A stretch of 64,000 bases of DNA from Parapusillimonas granuli (GCF_013416525.1 NZ_JACCEM010000010.1:124001-188000); one strand, 5' to 3'; numbered from the stretch's first letter, positions 17,925-27,724 are shown. Numbers and translations are program-made. The notes: generated by a model from the letters alone, not told the origin.

Positions 17925-18298
17925 ACGACGGCCCCGCCGGAGAATGAAAAGAACGACAAAAAGAACGACGATGCGGCAAACGCGATGGACAGGCCGAAGA
18001 CGATTTGAATCAGCTTGCGAAAGCCGCCGCTGGTGTCACCAAAGGCGAGTGCCAGACCCGTGGCGATAATGATGATGACAGCCACGATGCGCGCCACCGG
18101 CCCCTGTATGGACTCCAGAATGGATTGCAGTGGCCCCTCCCAGGGCATGGAGGAACCAGCAGCCTGCGCTGCACCAGCCGCCGACATCAGCAGTACGGCC
18201 AGCAGCAGCCCTTGCCCCACAGGGTGGGCAAGGCGACGCGACCACGCTACGGTAAACGGGGGAACAACGCACATACGGAAGGCATTAACGGACGTCAT
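17921..18298 (-). CDS. trbC: TrbC, VirB2-like pilin precursor
   Basis: A 125-residue pilin-like protein. An N-terminal signal segment (QGLLLAVLLMSAAGAAQA, about 27-46) precedes the mature part. That part has two hydrophobic helices (ARIVAVIIIIATGLALAFG and LIQIVFGLSIAFAASSFFLS) with a short polar loop, the standard VirB2/TrbC topology. It polymerises into the conjugative pilus. The gene overlaps trbB and trbD by 4 bp each. Confidence 0.93.
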   Translation of the reverse strand: MTSVNAFRMCVVPPFTVAWSRRLAHPVGQGLLLAVLLMSAAGAAQAAGSSMPWEGPLQSILESIQGPVARIVAVIIIIATGLALAFGDTSGGFRKLIQIVFGLSIAFAASSFFLSFFSFSGGAVV

Positions 18299-19323
18299 GA
18301 TGAGTCTCCAGGCAGATCAGAAGATGGAAAAGAAGCAGGCGCTGACTCAGGAAATGGCGTTTCCAGCGCATCGACCAGTTGGTAGCCGGTGCCGTCAAAG
18401 CCCGCCACGCGGGCGATACTTTCGATACGGCGCTTGCGTCCGCGACCGGCGATGTAGATGACGACATTGACCGCCTCAGCGATCAGGGCGCGCGGCGGGT
18501 TCACCGCCACTTCCAGAATCAGTTGTTCCAGGCGCAACAAGGCCCCTACTGCTGAGCCCGCGTGGATGGTGGCGATACCGCCGGGGTGGCCCGTACCCCA
18601 GACCTTGATAAGATCCAGCGCTTCACCGCCGCGCACTTCACCGACCACCACACGGTCAGGACGGAGCCGCATCGTGGCGCGCACGAGTTCCTGCATCGTG
18701 ACCACACCAATGCGTGTGCGCAGCGGCACATGATCGTTCGCCGCGCATTGCAGCTCGACCGTGTCTTCGAGCACCAGCACGCGGTCGCCCGTGGCGGCGA
18801 TTTCGGCCAGCAAAGCATTGGCAAGTGTGGTCTTGCCGGTACTGGTGCCGCCCGCAATCAGGATGTTCTGCCTTGCATAGAGCGCCTTCACCAGAAAGTC
18901 GGCTTGCGCCGTGCTCATCATGCCGTCGGCGATGTAGCGGTCCAGCGGAATCACGCCCACGGCGCGCTTGCGCAGCGCGAAGGCCGGGCCGGGCGCGGCG
19001 GGCGGCAAGATACCCTCGAAGCGTTCGCCGGTTTCGGGCAGTTCGGCGGTCAGAAGCGGCTGGCCGCGATGCACTTCCGCGCCAACATGGGCAGCGACCA
19101 GGCGGATAATGCGCTCGCCATCCGCTTCAGACAGTTCAAGGCCCAGCGGCGCACGACCGCTGGAAAGACGATCCACCCAAAGCGAACCGTCGGGATTCAG
19201 CATGATTTCCACCACGTCCGGGTCTTCCAGCGCGACGGCGATCACCGGCCCCATGGCGGTACGCAGCATCTGGATGCGGCGATCCAGCGCGACGGCAATT
19301 GAGGATTTGGGAACGGCACTCAT
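18295..19323 (-). CDS. trbB: TrbB, VirB11-like traffic ATPase
   Basis: A hexameric GSPII_E/VirB11-type ATPase of 342 residues. Motifs in order are the N-terminal NPDGSLWVDRLSSGR segment, Walker A GGTSTGKTTLANAL (about residues 158-171), the Asp box (VLVLEDTVELQ), Walker B-like VVVGEVRGGEALD, and the His box (GHPGGIATIHAGS). It energises pilus biogenesis and substrate hand-over. It is the second gene of the trb operon, after the CopG-like gene (4-bp overlap). Confidence 0.95.
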   Translation of the reverse strand: MSAVPKSSIAVALDRRIQMLRTAMGPVIAVALEDPDVVEIMLNPDGSLWVDRLSSGRAPLGLELSEADGERIIRLVAAHVGAEVHRGQPLLTAELPETGERFEGILPPAAPGPAFALRKRAVGVIPLDRYIADGMMSTAQADFLVKALYARQNILIAGGTSTGKTTLANALLAEIAATGDRVLVLEDTVELQCAANDHVPLRTRIGVVTMQELVRATMRLRPDRVVVGEVRGGEALDLIKVWGTGHPGGIATIHAGSAVGALLRLEQLILEVAVNPPRALIAEAVNVVIYIAGRGRKRRIESIARVAGFDGTGYQLVDALETPFPESAPASFPSSDLPGDSS

Positions 19324-19784
19324 GAGACACTCTCCTGCCGCTCAAACGCGGGCGCTGTGTCATCTAAGCGCACCGGCTCGGGATGCAGTTCCTCCACCAC
19401 GTCGCGCACTAGGCTGCGACCACGCAGCAGGTGGCGACCAAGCTGTTCGACGAATTGCTCAAAACGCGCCTTACCTTGAGCACGGGCAACATCCTGATGG
19501 GCCTCGGGTACCGGCGTGCTGACGGTCAAGTAGTAACGCACGAACAACGCCAGTGTTTCGATCTGGATGTTTTGGTCACGCTCCAGGCGCTCAAATTGGC
19601 GAGAGAGCCGATCCAGCCGCTTAGCCATCGCCGCTTCGCGCTGGTCGCCGGCATCGGGCGACAGCCAGGAAGCCAGCGCCGCCGCCACGATGGACGATTT
19701 GGATACGCCTTTCTTGGCGGCCAGTTCATCCAGGCGCTTGGCATGTTCGGGATGAATGAAGAGATTCAAGCGATATCGGCTCAT
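19320..19784 (-). CDS. CopG/ribbon-helix-helix family protein of the traG-trbB interval
   Basis: A 154-residue protein whose first 45 residues form a ribbon-helix-helix-like DNA-binding segment (RYRLNLFIHPEHAKRLDELA, then SKSSIVAAALASWL). The rest is helical and charged. A CopG-like regulator at this place is a constant feature of Tn4371-like elements. Both ends overlap neighbours (traG upstream, trbB downstream), so it is made with the transfer apparatus and may autoregulate the operon. The operator is not identified. Confidence 0.85.
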   Translation of the reverse strand: MSRYRLNLFIHPEHAKRLDELAAKKGVSKSSIVAAALASWLSPDAGDQREAAMAKRLDRLSRQFERLERDQNIQIETLALFVRYYLTVSTPVPEAHQDVARAQGKARFEQFVEQLGRHLLRGRSLVRDVVEELHPEPVRLDDTAPAFERQESVS

Positions 19785-21796
19785 AACTGGATTCCGTCAT
19801 CAGGGTCGAGGGAGGCCAGGCGCGCCACGCGCTGCATGGCCGGGTCTAGCTGGCTGGGCAGCATGGGCGGCAGGTCATCGTCATCCAGCAGCGACAAGTC
19901 GCTGGCCGGGTATTCGGGTTCGGGGTGATAGGCGATGATGTCCGCAAGTTCAGGCTGGCGACGCGGGCCGCCGTCATCGGCAACGCCCGATACTTCATCG
20001 CCACCCATAGGGTCGGACGCAGCAGGAGCCGCCGGAATTGCCAACTCGCTCCAATCGTCAGGCCGCGCCGGTGGTGCGTCGGCATAGCGCCCTGTTTTGA
20101 GCGCAGGCGGAGGCAACACACGCCGCGAGAAATTGGCGTCGGCGTAATAGCGCAGTTTCTTCGCCTTGATCGGCGCCACGCTGGACACCATCACCACGGC
20201 TTCATCCGGTGGAAGCTGCATCACTTCGCCGGGGGTCAGCAGTGGCCGCGCCGTTTCCTGGCGCGACACCATGAGGTGTCCCAGCCAGGGCGCAAGGCGA
20301 TGGCCGGCATAATTGCGCTGGGCGCGCAGCTCGGTAGCGGTTCCAAGAGTTTCGGAAATACGCTTGGCCGTGCGTTCGTCATTGGTGGCGAAGGTCACAC
20401 GGACATGGCAGTTATCCAGAATCGAATGGTTCTGTCCGTAGGCTTTGTCGATCTGATTGAGCGACTGCGAGATCAGAAAGCTGCGAATACCGTAGCCCGC
20501 CATGAAGGCCAGCGCCGTCTCGAAGAAGTCCAGACGGCCCAGCGCCGGGAACTCATCAAGCATCAGCAGCAGCTTGTGGCGACGCTCAATGCCATCGGAA
20601 CCGTCGAGCGATTCAGTGAGCCGCCGCCCAATCTGATTGAGAATCAGGCGAATCAGCGGTTTGGTTCGTGAAATATCCGAGGGCGGCACCACCAGATACA
20701 GCGATACCGGATGCTCAGACGCAATCAGGTCGGCGATACGCCAGTCGCAGCGCGAGGTGACTTCGGCCACCGTCGGGTCGCGGTATAGGCCGAGGAACGA
20801 CATGGCTGTGGACAACACGCCGGAGCGTTCATTGTCCGACTTGTTCAGCACTTCGCGCGCAGCGGACGCCACCACGGGATGCGGCCTGCCTTCTTCCCCA
20901 TCCGCACCAAGGTGGGCGGTCGTCATCATGCGATGCAACGTCAATTCGAATGGGCAGGCGGGGTCGGACAGAAAATTCGCCACGCCGCGCAAGGTCTTGT
21001 CCTCGCCCGCATAAAGCACATGCAGGATGGCGCCTACCAAAAGCGCGTGTGACGTCTTTTCCCAATGATTGCGCTTTTCCAACGCGCCTTCTGGATCAAC
21101 CAGAATATCGGCGATGTTCTGCACGTCACGCACTTCGTGCTCGCCCCGGCGCACTTCCAGCAGCGGGTTGTAGCCGGCCGAGCGGCTGTCCGTAGGGTTG
21201 AACAGCAGGCAATGCGAGAAACGCGAACGCCAGCCCGCCGTGATTTGCCAGTTCTCGCCCTTAATGTCGTGGATGACGGCTGAAGCTGGCCAGGACAACA
21301 AAGTCGGCACCACTAGGCCCACGCCCTTGCCAGAGCGGGTGGGGGCAAAGGCCAAGACGTGTTCCGGCCCTTCGTGGCGCAGATATTGTTCGTCATGCAG
21401 ACCAAGGAGGATGCCAGTGGCTTGGGTCAACCCGGCCTTACGAATGTCGCCACTATCGGCCCAGCGTGCCGAACCGTAGGTGGTGACCAACCGCGCCTGG
21501 CGCGAGCGCCAGATCGACATGCCGATGGCGACCACCACGGCAACCAGGCCGCTGCCACCAGCGATCATGCCCCCGATGTTGAAGACCTCCGGCGCGTAGG
21601 CATCGAAAAAGAACCACCACTCAAAGAGACGCCAAGGGTAATAGACCGGCGTACCGTGAAAATCGAACCAGGGCGCACCCAGGCGCAGCTGATAACCCAA
21701 GGCGGCGGCTGTCCATTGTGTAGCGCCCCACACTCCGGCGATCACGATGCTGAATACGACGACGATCTGCCCGAACAGTACGTTCGTCCCTTGCAT
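19781..21796 (-). CDS. traG: TraG, VirD4-like coupling protein
   Basis: A T4SS coupling protein of 671 residues. Two membrane helices lie near the N-terminus (about 8-32 and 72-97), joined by a periplasmic loop. The cytosolic ATPase domain has Walker A PTRSGKGVGLVVPTL (about residues 151-165) and Walker B LLLMLDEFPALG (about 415-426). Conserved TraG features such as AVIHDIKGENW are present. It brings the relaxase-DNA complex to the channel. The 5' part of this gene is repeated as a diverged fragment at 45760-45925, which marks a second ICE border. Confidence 0.95.
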   Translation of the reverse strand: MQGTNVLFGQIVVVFSIVIAGVWGATQWTAAALGYQLRLGAPWFDFHGTPVYYPWRLFEWWFFFDAYAPEVFNIGGMIAGGSGLVAVVVAIGMSIWRSRQARLVTTYGSARWADSGDIRKAGLTQATGILLGLHDEQYLRHEGPEHVLAFAPTRSGKGVGLVVPTLLSWPASAVIHDIKGENWQITAGWRSRFSHCLLFNPTDSRSAGYNPLLEVRRGEHEVRDVQNIADILVDPEGALEKRNHWEKTSHALLVGAILHVLYAGEDKTLRGVANFLSDPACPFELTLHRMMTTAHLGADGEEGRPHPVVASAAREVLNKSDNERSGVLSTAMSFLGLYRDPTVAEVTSRCDWRIADLIASEHPVSLYLVVPPSDISRTKPLIRLILNQIGRRLTESLDGSDGIERRHKLLLMLDEFPALGRLDFFETALAFMAGYGIRSFLISQSLNQIDKAYGQNHSILDNCHVRVTFATNDERTAKRISETLGTATELRAQRNYAGHRLAPWLGHLMVSRQETARPLLTPGEVMQLPPDEAVVMVSSVAPIKAKKLRYYADANFSRRVLPPPALKTGRYADAPPARPDDWSELAIPAAPAASDPMGGDEVSGVADDGGPRRQPELADIIAYHPEPEYPASDLSLLDDDDLPPMLPSQLDPAMQRVARLASLDPDDGIQL

Positions 21797-21951
21797 GGCC
21801 CAGCCTCCGACTTCTTCTGCCTGATTTCCTCGTTCAATAGCGGCACACGGATGTGCCTGCCTATGAGCATCGGTGCCAGGTCAGTGCCGGTCAAAGACCG
21901 TTATCAGGACAATGCTGATGAAAAAAACATCAATTCATGGAGGGGCGCACA

Positions 21952-21988
21952 CGAAGAAAACGCCGCAGGCTCGGGCGCGTTGCGGCGT
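21952..21988 (-). terminator. Rho-independent terminator between eexN and traG
   Basis: On the minus strand an 8-bp stem (ACGCCGCA with TGCGGCGT, 21960-21967 and 21981-21988) with a 13-nt loop is followed by TTTTC. It would end transcripts from lysR-eexN before traG, so traG-trb must have its own promoter in 21797-21950. The second border copy has the equivalent structure at 46083-46115. Confidence 0.7.
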
Positions 21989-22030
21989 GTCAATAAAGAA
22001 AAACAGGATTTGTAGGGAAATGCCGACGAA

Positions 22031-22300
22031 TCAGAACTTGGGTGGCGTATCCGATGGGGTGTAAGGCACGGTACCGTCACCGTAGAAGCGTATGCGCGTA
22101 GCTTCGGCGACCCGGTCGCACAACACGTCGCCCAGGTTGGTGCGATCCGTTTTGCACTGCGAACGCAACGCTTTGAGCCGTTCAGGGTCGGCGGCCAGCT
22201 CCTCGACAGTAGCGATGTCGGGCTTTGGGGTGGGCGTTTCAGATGGGCCGCACCCGGCCAGCAGGCCCAACAAAATCGATAACAGCAATACTCGGTACAT
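22031..22300 (-). CDS. eexN: EexN-family lipoprotein (putative entry exclusion)
   Basis: An 89-residue lipoprotein. The signal peptide has the lipobox LAGC at about residues 14-17, followed by a Pro/Thr linker and the EexN-like core with the pattern LAADPERLKALRSQCK and two further Cys-containing turns. EexN-type lipoproteins are linked to exclusion of redundant conjugation in Tn4371-like and related T4SS. The ATG overlaps the LysR stop (TAATG), so the pair is coupled. Transcription probably ends at the terminator 40-80 bp downstream. A decayed copy lies at 46924-47177. Confidence 0.8.
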   Translation of the reverse strand: MYRVLLLSILLGLLAGCGPSETPTPKPDIATVEELAADPERLKALRSQCKTDRTNLGDVLCDRVAEATRIRFYGDGTVPYTPSDTPPKF

Positions 22301-23232
22301 TACACCTCCGATGTATCAGGCTGGTGGGATTCGGTCAGGCCAACACCCGACCATTCCAAAGTTTCGGCCCGTTCGATGAATCTCTCCAATGTTTCGGACA
22401 GATATTCAGTGCGGTGCACCAAATAAGTCGTCAGCCTGATTTCCTCGCCAGCTAAAGGCCGCGCAACGACACCACGCTCTCCGCACACCAGCATATGCGA
22501 AGCTCCAGCCAGTCCCAGGGCGTAACCTGCGGCCACCAAGGTGACCATCATTTCGAATGACCCAACTCGCTCCAGTATCAATGGCTCGTCATTGGTTTGA
22601 CGCAGCATCCGATCTATCTGCCGCGTAAAACCTTCACATATCGTCTGATGTCCAAGCACCAGCGGATAACGCAGCACTTCCTCCAAGGGTACATGGCGAT
22701 GGGTCAACAGTGGATGACGCTCTGGCACCACAACGCGCAATGGATCATGCCAGACAGGCCGCGCCAATAGGCCATCGCCCACACTGCCCACCTGATTGAA
22801 GCCAACGTCATACAGATCATCGTGCAAACCCCGAAACTGGTCCGAGAACGGCATTTCAAACATGCGCACCTCGACTTCTGGCTCTTGTTCCCGGCATCGT
22901 GCCAACAAGGCCGGTAAGCAGGGAGACGGCAACGCATCAGACAAGGCGACGCGCAATTGCTGCTGATAACCATTAGCCACCGCCAAGGTGCTGTCCCTGG
23001 CCTGCTGTACCATCGGCAAAATCCGTCGGACATGACGCAAAAATTCATGTCCTGCGCGGGTCAGGCGAGTACTGCGCGTCGTGCGCACAAAGAGCTGCGC
23101 CCCAAGGTCTTCCTCCAGTTCCTTGATGGCCCGCGACAGCGGCGATTGCTCGATGTGCAATCGCTCAGCCGCACGGGCGAAATGTAACTCCTCAGCGACG
23201 GCCAAGAAGCATCTCAAGTGTCGAAATTCCAT
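22300..23232 (-). CDS. LysR-family regulator adjacent to eexN/traG
   Basis: A 310-residue LysR protein. The winged HTH is in residues 1-60 (AEELHFARAAERLHIEQSPL) and the effector domain spans about 90-295. In Tn4371-like ICEs a LysR gene beside traG is standard and is thought to influence transfer genes, though its ligand is not known. It is coupled to eexN by a one-base stop/start overlap. It resembles the LysR at 47173-48117 more closely than the one at 4079-4990. Its 5' side faces the Zur box at 23424-23447, so the island's promoter region is shared by both strands. Confidence 0.9.
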   Translation of the reverse strand: MEFRHLRCFLAVAEELHFARAAERLHIEQSPLSRAIKELEEDLGAQLFVRTTRSTRLTRAGHEFLRHVRRILPMVQQARDSTLAVANGYQQQLRVALSDALPSPCLPALLARCREQEPEVEVRMFEMPFSDQFRGLHDDLYDVGFNQVGSVGDGLLARPVWHDPLRVVVPERHPLLTHRHVPLEEVLRYPLVLGHQTICEGFTRQIDRMLRQTNDEPLILERVGSFEMMVTLVAAGYALGLAGASHMLVCGERGVVARPLAGEEIRLTTYLVHRTEYLSETLERFIERAETLEWSGVGLTESHQPDTSEV

Positions 23233-23423
23233 TGTCTGGTGCCTCCACTATGCAAATCACTCTATTAGATGAGTGTCAACAGACTCGCAGCACACCCTCA
23301 CAGCTGAGCGACACGTACCGGCAAAGCCGCTCTTTTTCTCACTGCATAACCTCCTGCTAAGCGACCGACGCTTGTAGATCATCATCTCTGATCCATCTCT
23401 AGGCATTCATACGTCATTTCTTA

Positions 23424-23447
23424 ATTGTTATGTTATAACATAACAAT
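23424..23447. promoter_or_regulatory. Zur box: perfect 24-bp palindrome
   Basis: A perfect inverted repeat with half-site ATTGTTATGTTA and its exact complement, centred between 23435 and 23436. The core TGTTATAACA agrees with the proteobacterial Zur operator. It lies 11 bp upstream of the ATG at 23459 and overlaps AT-rich promoter-like sequence, so Zur binding would block the island's main plus-strand operon. The same 12-bp core ATGTTATAACAT occurs twice at 44337-44370. Confidence 0.85.
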
Positions 23448-23458
23448 AATTGATTTTG

Positions 23459-23934
23459 ATGGGAAACACTACCTCCGAACACAACATGAACAGCCTACGC
23501 AACCTGACCGACAACCAGCGGCGAGTGCTGCAAGCGCTCTCTGAAGCCACGGGTCCACTGGGAGCCTATGCGCTACTTGAACGTCTGGACTTCAGCGGGC
23601 TGACGCAGGTCTACAGGGCGCTGGACAGGCTGATAGCGCTGGGTCTGGTACAGCGACTGGAAAGCCTGAACGCCTATGTGCCGTCTTCGGAACACGATGC
23701 ATCGCACCCCACCGCCTTCGCGATTTGCGACCAGTGCGGCATATCGACCACTTGGTCGACGGTTCGCTGGCGCATTGCCTCCAACGCTTGACTCGCGGCC
23801 ATGAATTCGAGTTTCGCCGCGCGGTGATCGAAATCCATGGCAAATGTTCCTCGTGCCGCGTCAACGGACTAGTGGCCGTCAACCTGCGCGCCTGGAAACC
23901 AGCAACCTTTCTTGACATGGATATCAACCAATGA
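23459..23934 (+). pseudogene. zur: Frameshifted Zur (Fur-family zinc regulator)
   Basis: The reading frame from ATG 23459 (or 23486) encodes the Fur-family winged helix (GPLGAYALLERL, TQVYRALDRLIALGLV) and the first half of a CxxC metal site (ICDQCG). It then leaves the frame at about 23739 and stops at 23791. The missing part (HIDHLVDGSLAHCLQRL, a second CSSC pair) continues in another frame to the stop at 23934. The break is explained by loss of one C in GGCCAT. After repair the gene would have about 158 residues and end in an ATGA overlap with the COG0523 gene, a usual Zur-operon layout. If real, the deletion removes the dimerisation and zinc-sensing half, so control would fall to a host Zur. 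A sequencing error is the alternative. Confidence 0.8.
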
Positions 23935-25160
23935 CCGCCCACACATCTTCATCCGATTCGCGCCTGCCAGTCACCGTACTCTCCGGTTTTCTTGGCGCCG
24001 GCAAAACCACCCTGCTCAACCACATTCTGAATAATCGGGAAGGACGGCGCGTGGCGGTGATCGTCAACGATATGTCGGAAGTCAACATCGACGCAGCGCT
24101 GGTTCGCGACGGCGGTGCCGAGCTGTCCCGCACCGACGAAAAGCTGGTGGAAATGAGCAACGGCTGTATCTGCTGCACCCTGCGCGAGGATCTGCTTTTA
24201 GAAGTCAATCGGCTGGCTCTGGAAGGACGCTTCGATCAGCTCGTTATCGAATCGACAGGAATTTCGGAACCCCTGCCGGTGGCGGAAACCTTTACCTTCG
24301 AGGGTGAGGATGGCCGCAGCCTGGGCGAGATGGCGCGTCTCGACACGATGGTCACCGTGGTCGACGCCTACAACTTTCTGCGCGACTACAGCTCCCACGA
24401 CAGGCTGCAGGACCGGGGCGAGTTCCTGGGCGATGAAGACGAGCGCACGGTGGTCGACCTGCTGATTGAACAGATCGAATTTTGCGATGTTCTGGTGCTC
24501 AACAAGGTGGACCTCATCAATGCGCAAGAGCGCGAACGCTTGATGGCCATCCTGCACAAGCTCAATCCGAGGGCACGGGTCGAAGTCGCCGAGTTCGGCC
24601 GGGTTCCGCTGGAACGCGTCCTAGACACCGGTCTGTTCGACTTCCAGGAAGCTTCAAAAGCTCCGGGCTGGCTGCAAGAGCTGCGTGGCACCCATACCCC
24701 GGAAACGGAGGAGTACGGCATCCACAGCTTTGTGTACCGGGCGCGCCGCCCTTTTCATCCGCAGCGCTTCTATTCCTTCTTACAAAGTGAATGGCCCGGC
24801 GTCGTGCGCTCCAAAGGCTTCTACTGGCTGGCCAACCGCCCAACGCTTGCCGGCTCGTGGTCGCAAGCCGGTGCGATGGTTCGTCACGGCCCAGCCGGCT
24901 TATGGTGGGCGGCCGTGCCGCCCGAGCGCTGGCCCACGGATCCGGAAACAGTCGGGCTGATTCGCTCGAAATGGGATGAGCGCGTGGGAGATGCCCGCCA
25001 AGAACTTGTGCTGATCGGCATGGATATGGACGAAGGCGCTCTGCATGCCCGCTTCAATGATTGTCTGTTGACCGACGCGGAAATGACCCTGGGCCCAGAT
25101 GCCTGGCAACAATGGTCCATGCCCTTTTCTGGCTGGCCCGAACGTCAACCCGCCATCTAA
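23931..25160 (+). CDS. COG0523 G3E GTPase, ZigA-like zinc metallochaperone
   Basis: A COG0523 protein of 409 residues. Walker A is [10 protein letters not shown] (about residues 19-28). The metal-binding CxCC motif sits in [13 protein letters not shown] (about 75-87). The guanine-specificity motif NKVD is near 190, and a C-terminal CobW_C domain follows from about 260. The length and C-terminal domain match the ZigA-type subgroup that is induced by zinc starvation and thought to deliver zinc to client enzymes at the expense of GTP. It is the first intact gene after the Zur box and is coupled to the broken zur (ATGA). A second, His-rich COG0523 protein lies 1.4 kb downstream. Confidence 0.92.
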   Translation: MTAHTSSSDSRLPVTVLSGFLGAGKTTLLNHILNNREGRRVAVIVNDMSEVNIDAALVRDGGAELSRTDEKLVEMSNGCICCTLREDLLLEVNRLALEGRFDQLVIESTGISEPLPVAETFTFEGEDGRSLGEMARLDTMVTVVDAYNFLRDYSSHDRLQDRGEFLGDEDERTVVDLLIEQIEFCDVLVLNKVDLINAQERERLMAILHKLNPRARVEVAEFGRVPLERVLDTGLFDFQEASKAPGWLQELRGTHTPETEEYGIHSFVYRARRPFHPQRFYSFLQSEWPGVVRSKGFYWLANRPTLAGSWSQAGAMVRHGPAGLWWAAVPPERWPTDPETVGLIRSKWDERVGDARQELVLIGMDMDEGALHARFNDCLLTDAEMTLGPDAWQQWSMPFSGWPERQPAI

Positions 25161-25174
25161 ATGGTTTTATAAGC

Positions 25175-25636
25175 ATGATAGCGCCGCCCGACACCTCGCT
25201 TGAACAGAACGACATCCAGACCGAACTGGTCGAGGTCTTCGCCTGCATGCCGGATTGGCCGCAGCGCTACCAGTACCTGATCGACCTGGGCAGAACCGTG
25301 CAGACGTTTCCCGAGCGTGATCGCACAGAAGCGAACCGTCTGCACGGCTGCCAGGCCAGTGTCTGGCTCAAGCATGAATGCCGGCAGGGCCGCATCCACT
25401 ACACCGGAGCCAGCGATTCGATGATTGTGTCCGGTTTGATGGCGCTGCTGTTTCGTATTTACTCCGGCAAACGCTTTGACGAAGCTTGGACAACCCTGCC
25501 CTGGTGTTTTGAAGCCATGGGCCTGAACCACCACTTAACCGCCCAGCGGGCGACCGGCTTATCCAGCATGGTCGCCCGCATGCGCGACCTCGCCCTGCAA
25601 TGTGCGCAGGCTTCTTGCATTGACAAGCCCGCTTAG
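25175..25636 (+). CDS. SufE-family sulfur acceptor
   Basis: A 153-residue protein starting at ATG 25175, 14 bp after the GTPase stop. It has the SufE fold and the sulfur-accepting cysteine in [12 protein letters not shown] (about residue 59). SufE accepts persulfide from a cysteine desulfurase and passes it to Fe-S assembly. No SufS, SufBCD or IscS partner is encoded in the window. Its place inside a zinc-starvation operon is unusual; one possibility is that it substitutes for a zinc-dependent sulfur-transfer protein. That role is inference, while the family assignment is clear. Confidence 0.85.
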   Translation: MIAPPDTSLEQNDIQTELVEVFACMPDWPQRYQYLIDLGRTVQTFPERDRTEANRLHGCQASVWLKHECRQGRIHYTGASDSMIVSGLMALLFRIYSGKRFDEAWTTLPWCFEAMGLNHHLTAQRATGLSSMVARMRDLALQCAQASCIDKPA

Positions 25637-25673
25637 CAGAGCCGTCCCCTTCATTCACGAAATTGAGTACCTA

Positions 25674-26600
25674 TTGGATATCCTTCTTCCTCATCTTCCC
25701 GACGTGTCCATCAGCGAGTCTTCGGCCCACCCCGGCGCTTTGCAATGGGTGGGGATGCAAGGCATGGATTTGCCCATCCTGATTGCGGAAGACAACTGTC
25801 AACCTAGCGTGCATGCCCGCACCGATGTGCAGGTGGATCTGCCTGCGCCCGGCATCAAAGGTATACACATGTCCCGTCTCTACCGTCTGGTGGATGAATT
25901 GGGCGAAGCGAGCCCCCTCACCCCTGCCGCATTGCATCAGGCACTGAGCGCCATGGTAGAGAGCCACCGGGATTGCAAGACCACCAACGCCCGCCTGCGC
26001 TTGTCATTCGACCTGCTCGCACGTCGCCCGGCTCTGGTGACCGAAGGGCTGGCGGGCTGGAAGGCATATCCCGTTGAGCTGCGCGCCATCTTGCGCCAAG
26101 GCCACTATGCTTTGCAAGGTCACGTCACAGTCGGGTATTCCTCGACCTGCCCCTGCTCGGCTGCATTATCCAGGCAACTGGTCGAACAAGCCTTTCTGGA
26201 TGCATTCGCTGGCCAGCACGACGTCGCGCCCGAAGCCATCGCAAGCTGGCTGCGCCGGCACGCCACCTCGGCCACGCCGCACAGTCAACGCAGCGAGGCC
26301 CACGTAGCCGTGACGCTGGCACCACAGGCGCCGACCCTGGGTTTGATTGACCTGATCGACGTGATCGAAAAAGCGGTGGGCACACCTGTCCAGACAGCCG
26401 TCAAGCGGGCCGATGAGCAAGCTTTTGCGGCCCTGAACGGCCAGCATCTCATGTTCGTCGAAGACGCCGCACGCCAAATTCAATCCCGCCTGCTCGGTCG
26501 TTTCCAGCACCCACGCATCCAGGTACGGCATCTGGAAAGCCTTCATCCCCATGATGCCGTTGCCTGGGCGCACCCTCCATGGAGCGAGGAATGCCTATGA
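25674..26600 (+). CDS. folE2: GTP cyclohydrolase FolE2 (type IB)
   Basis: A FolE2/MptA-family enzyme converting GTP to dihydroneopterin triphosphate for folate and related pterins. Recognisable parts are [15 protein letters not shown] near the N-terminus and the family signature with the catalytic cysteine in [13 protein letters not shown]. Unlike FolE, the type IB enzyme can use metals other than zinc, which is why it is a standard member of Zur regulons. The frame is open from GTG 25602 (overlapping sufE). The TTG at 25674 gives 308 residues and begins just before the conserved LPDV, so I prefer it. The stop overlaps the next gene's start region. Confidence 0.9.
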   Translation: MDILLPHLPDVSISESSAHPGALQWVGMQGMDLPILIAEDNCQPSVHARTDVQVDLPAPGIKGIHMSRLYRLVDELGEASPLTPAALHQALSAMVESHRDCKTTNARLRLSFDLLARRPALVTEGLAGWKAYPVELRAILRQGHYALQGHVTVGYSSTCPCSAALSRQLVEQAFLDAFAGQHDVAPEAIASWLRRHATSATPHSQRSEAHVAVTLAPQAPTLGLIDLIDVIEKAVGTPVQTAVKRADEQAFAALNGQHLMFVEDAARQIQSRLLGRFQHPRIQVRHLESLHPHDAVAWAHPPWSEECL

Positions 26601-27724
26601 ACCCCGCAAGTCTGATACCCGTCACACTGCTGACCGGCTTTCTGGGCAGCGGCAAGACCACCGTGCTGAATCACCTCGTTTGCCAGCCCGAACTGGCGGA
26701 CGCCCTGGTCATCATCAATGAGTTCGGCGACATGCCGCTGGACCATATGCTGGTGGCCCACAGCACCGAAAATCTCGTCATGGAGATGAGCAGCGGTTGC
26801 CTGTGCTGCACCATTCGCGGCGATCTTGTCCAGACCCTGCGCGATATCGCATGGCGTTTCTCTCGCAATGGCCAGCGGCAGTTCCGCCGCGTGCTGATCG
26901 AAACCACGGGTCTGGCCGACCCCGCGCCCATCATCCATACCTTGATGACTCACCCACAGGTGGCCAACCGCTACCGCTTGGACGGCATTGTGACTACAGT
27001 GGATCTGGCCACCGGCAACTCCACGCTCGACCATCACCCGGAGGCCGTACGACAGGCCGCCATCGCCGACTGCCTGCTCCTCACCAAAGCCGATGTAGCA
27101 GACACGGACCAACACCATACCCTTCTGCGGCGGCTGGACGCCATCAACCCAGCGGCACCGCGTCATGTACTCAATCATGGCGAAATTGCCGCAAACAAGG
27201 TACTGGATCTCGGTCTGTTTTCAACCGAGGGCAAAACGCCCGATGTCTCGCAATGGCTGCGCGAAGAGGCGTATGGGGCTGACACCCATCGGCATGCCGC
27301 CACCCCGGACAACCAAAACGGACACAACCCTGAGCGACACGCGCCCGGCCATGAGCATCATGCTCACGATCACGCCCACGACGTCAATCGACACGACGAT
27401 CACATCCGGGCCTTTTGCTTCACGGTGGACGAACCGATTCCCGAGGAAATACTCGCCGCCTGGCTGGAGGTGCTACTAAGCTTTGTCGGCACAAATATAT
27501 TGCGTGTCAAGGGCATCCTGAATATTGAAGGGAAGAATCAACCCGTGGTGATTCATGGTGTGCAGCATATCTTCCATCCTCCCGCGACCTTGCCTGTCTG
27601 GCCTGATGCTGACCGGCGCTCACGCTTGGTCTTCATCACCCGGGACGTCAACCGCCACGCCATCGAAGAGACTTTCCGCGCTTTTCGAGATGTCTTGCCT
27701 CAAGTGCCGAAGGACATGTCATGA
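26591..27724 (+). CDS. Second COG0523 G3E GTPase with His-rich insert
   Basis: A COG0523/CobW-type GTPase of 377 residues from ATG 26591, which is preceded by GAGCGAGGA. Walker A is [10 protein letters not shown], the CxCC motif is [12 protein letters not shown] (about residues 68-79), and a TKAD motif stands where NKxD is expected. A His/Asp-rich linker (about residues 237-271, for example [11 protein letters not shown]) precedes the CobW_C domain, as in YjiA/CobW-like zinc chaperones. It differs from the first COG0523 protein in size and in having the His-rich stretch, so the two probably serve different clients or buffer zinc. It overlaps cysS by ATGA. Confidence 0.9.
   Translation: MPMNPASLIPVTLLTGFLGSGKTTVLNHLVCQPELADALVIINEFGDMPLDHMLVAHSTENLVMEMSSGCLCCTIRGDLVQTLRDIAWRFSRNGQRQFRRVLIETTGLADPAPIIHTLMTHPQVANRYRLDGIVTTVDLATGNSTLDHHPEAVRQAAIADCLLLTKADVADTDQHHTLLRRLDAINPAAPRHVLNHGEIAANKVLDLGLFSTEGKTPDVSQWLREEAYGADTHRHAATPDNQNGHNPERHAPGHEHHAHDHAHDVNRHDDHIRAFCFTVDEPIPEEILAAWLEVLLSFVGTNILRVKGILNIEGKNQPVVIHGVQHIFHPPATLPVWPDADRRSRLVFITRDVNRHAIEETFRAFRDVLPQVPKDMS

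Larger units (their letters stand above)
21631..23232. repeat. Border copy 1: traG 5' end - terminator - eexN - lysR
   Basis: This segment is related to 45760-48117 in the same orientation. Shared parts are the first 55 codons of traG, a leader with the near-identical stretch CAGTGCCGGTCAAAGACCGT, an inverted-repeat terminator, an eexN gene and a lysR gene that overlaps it. The two LysR proteins are clearly homologous but well diverged, so the copies come from different ICE lineages rather than a recent duplication. Here all genes are intact. Confidence 0.85.
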
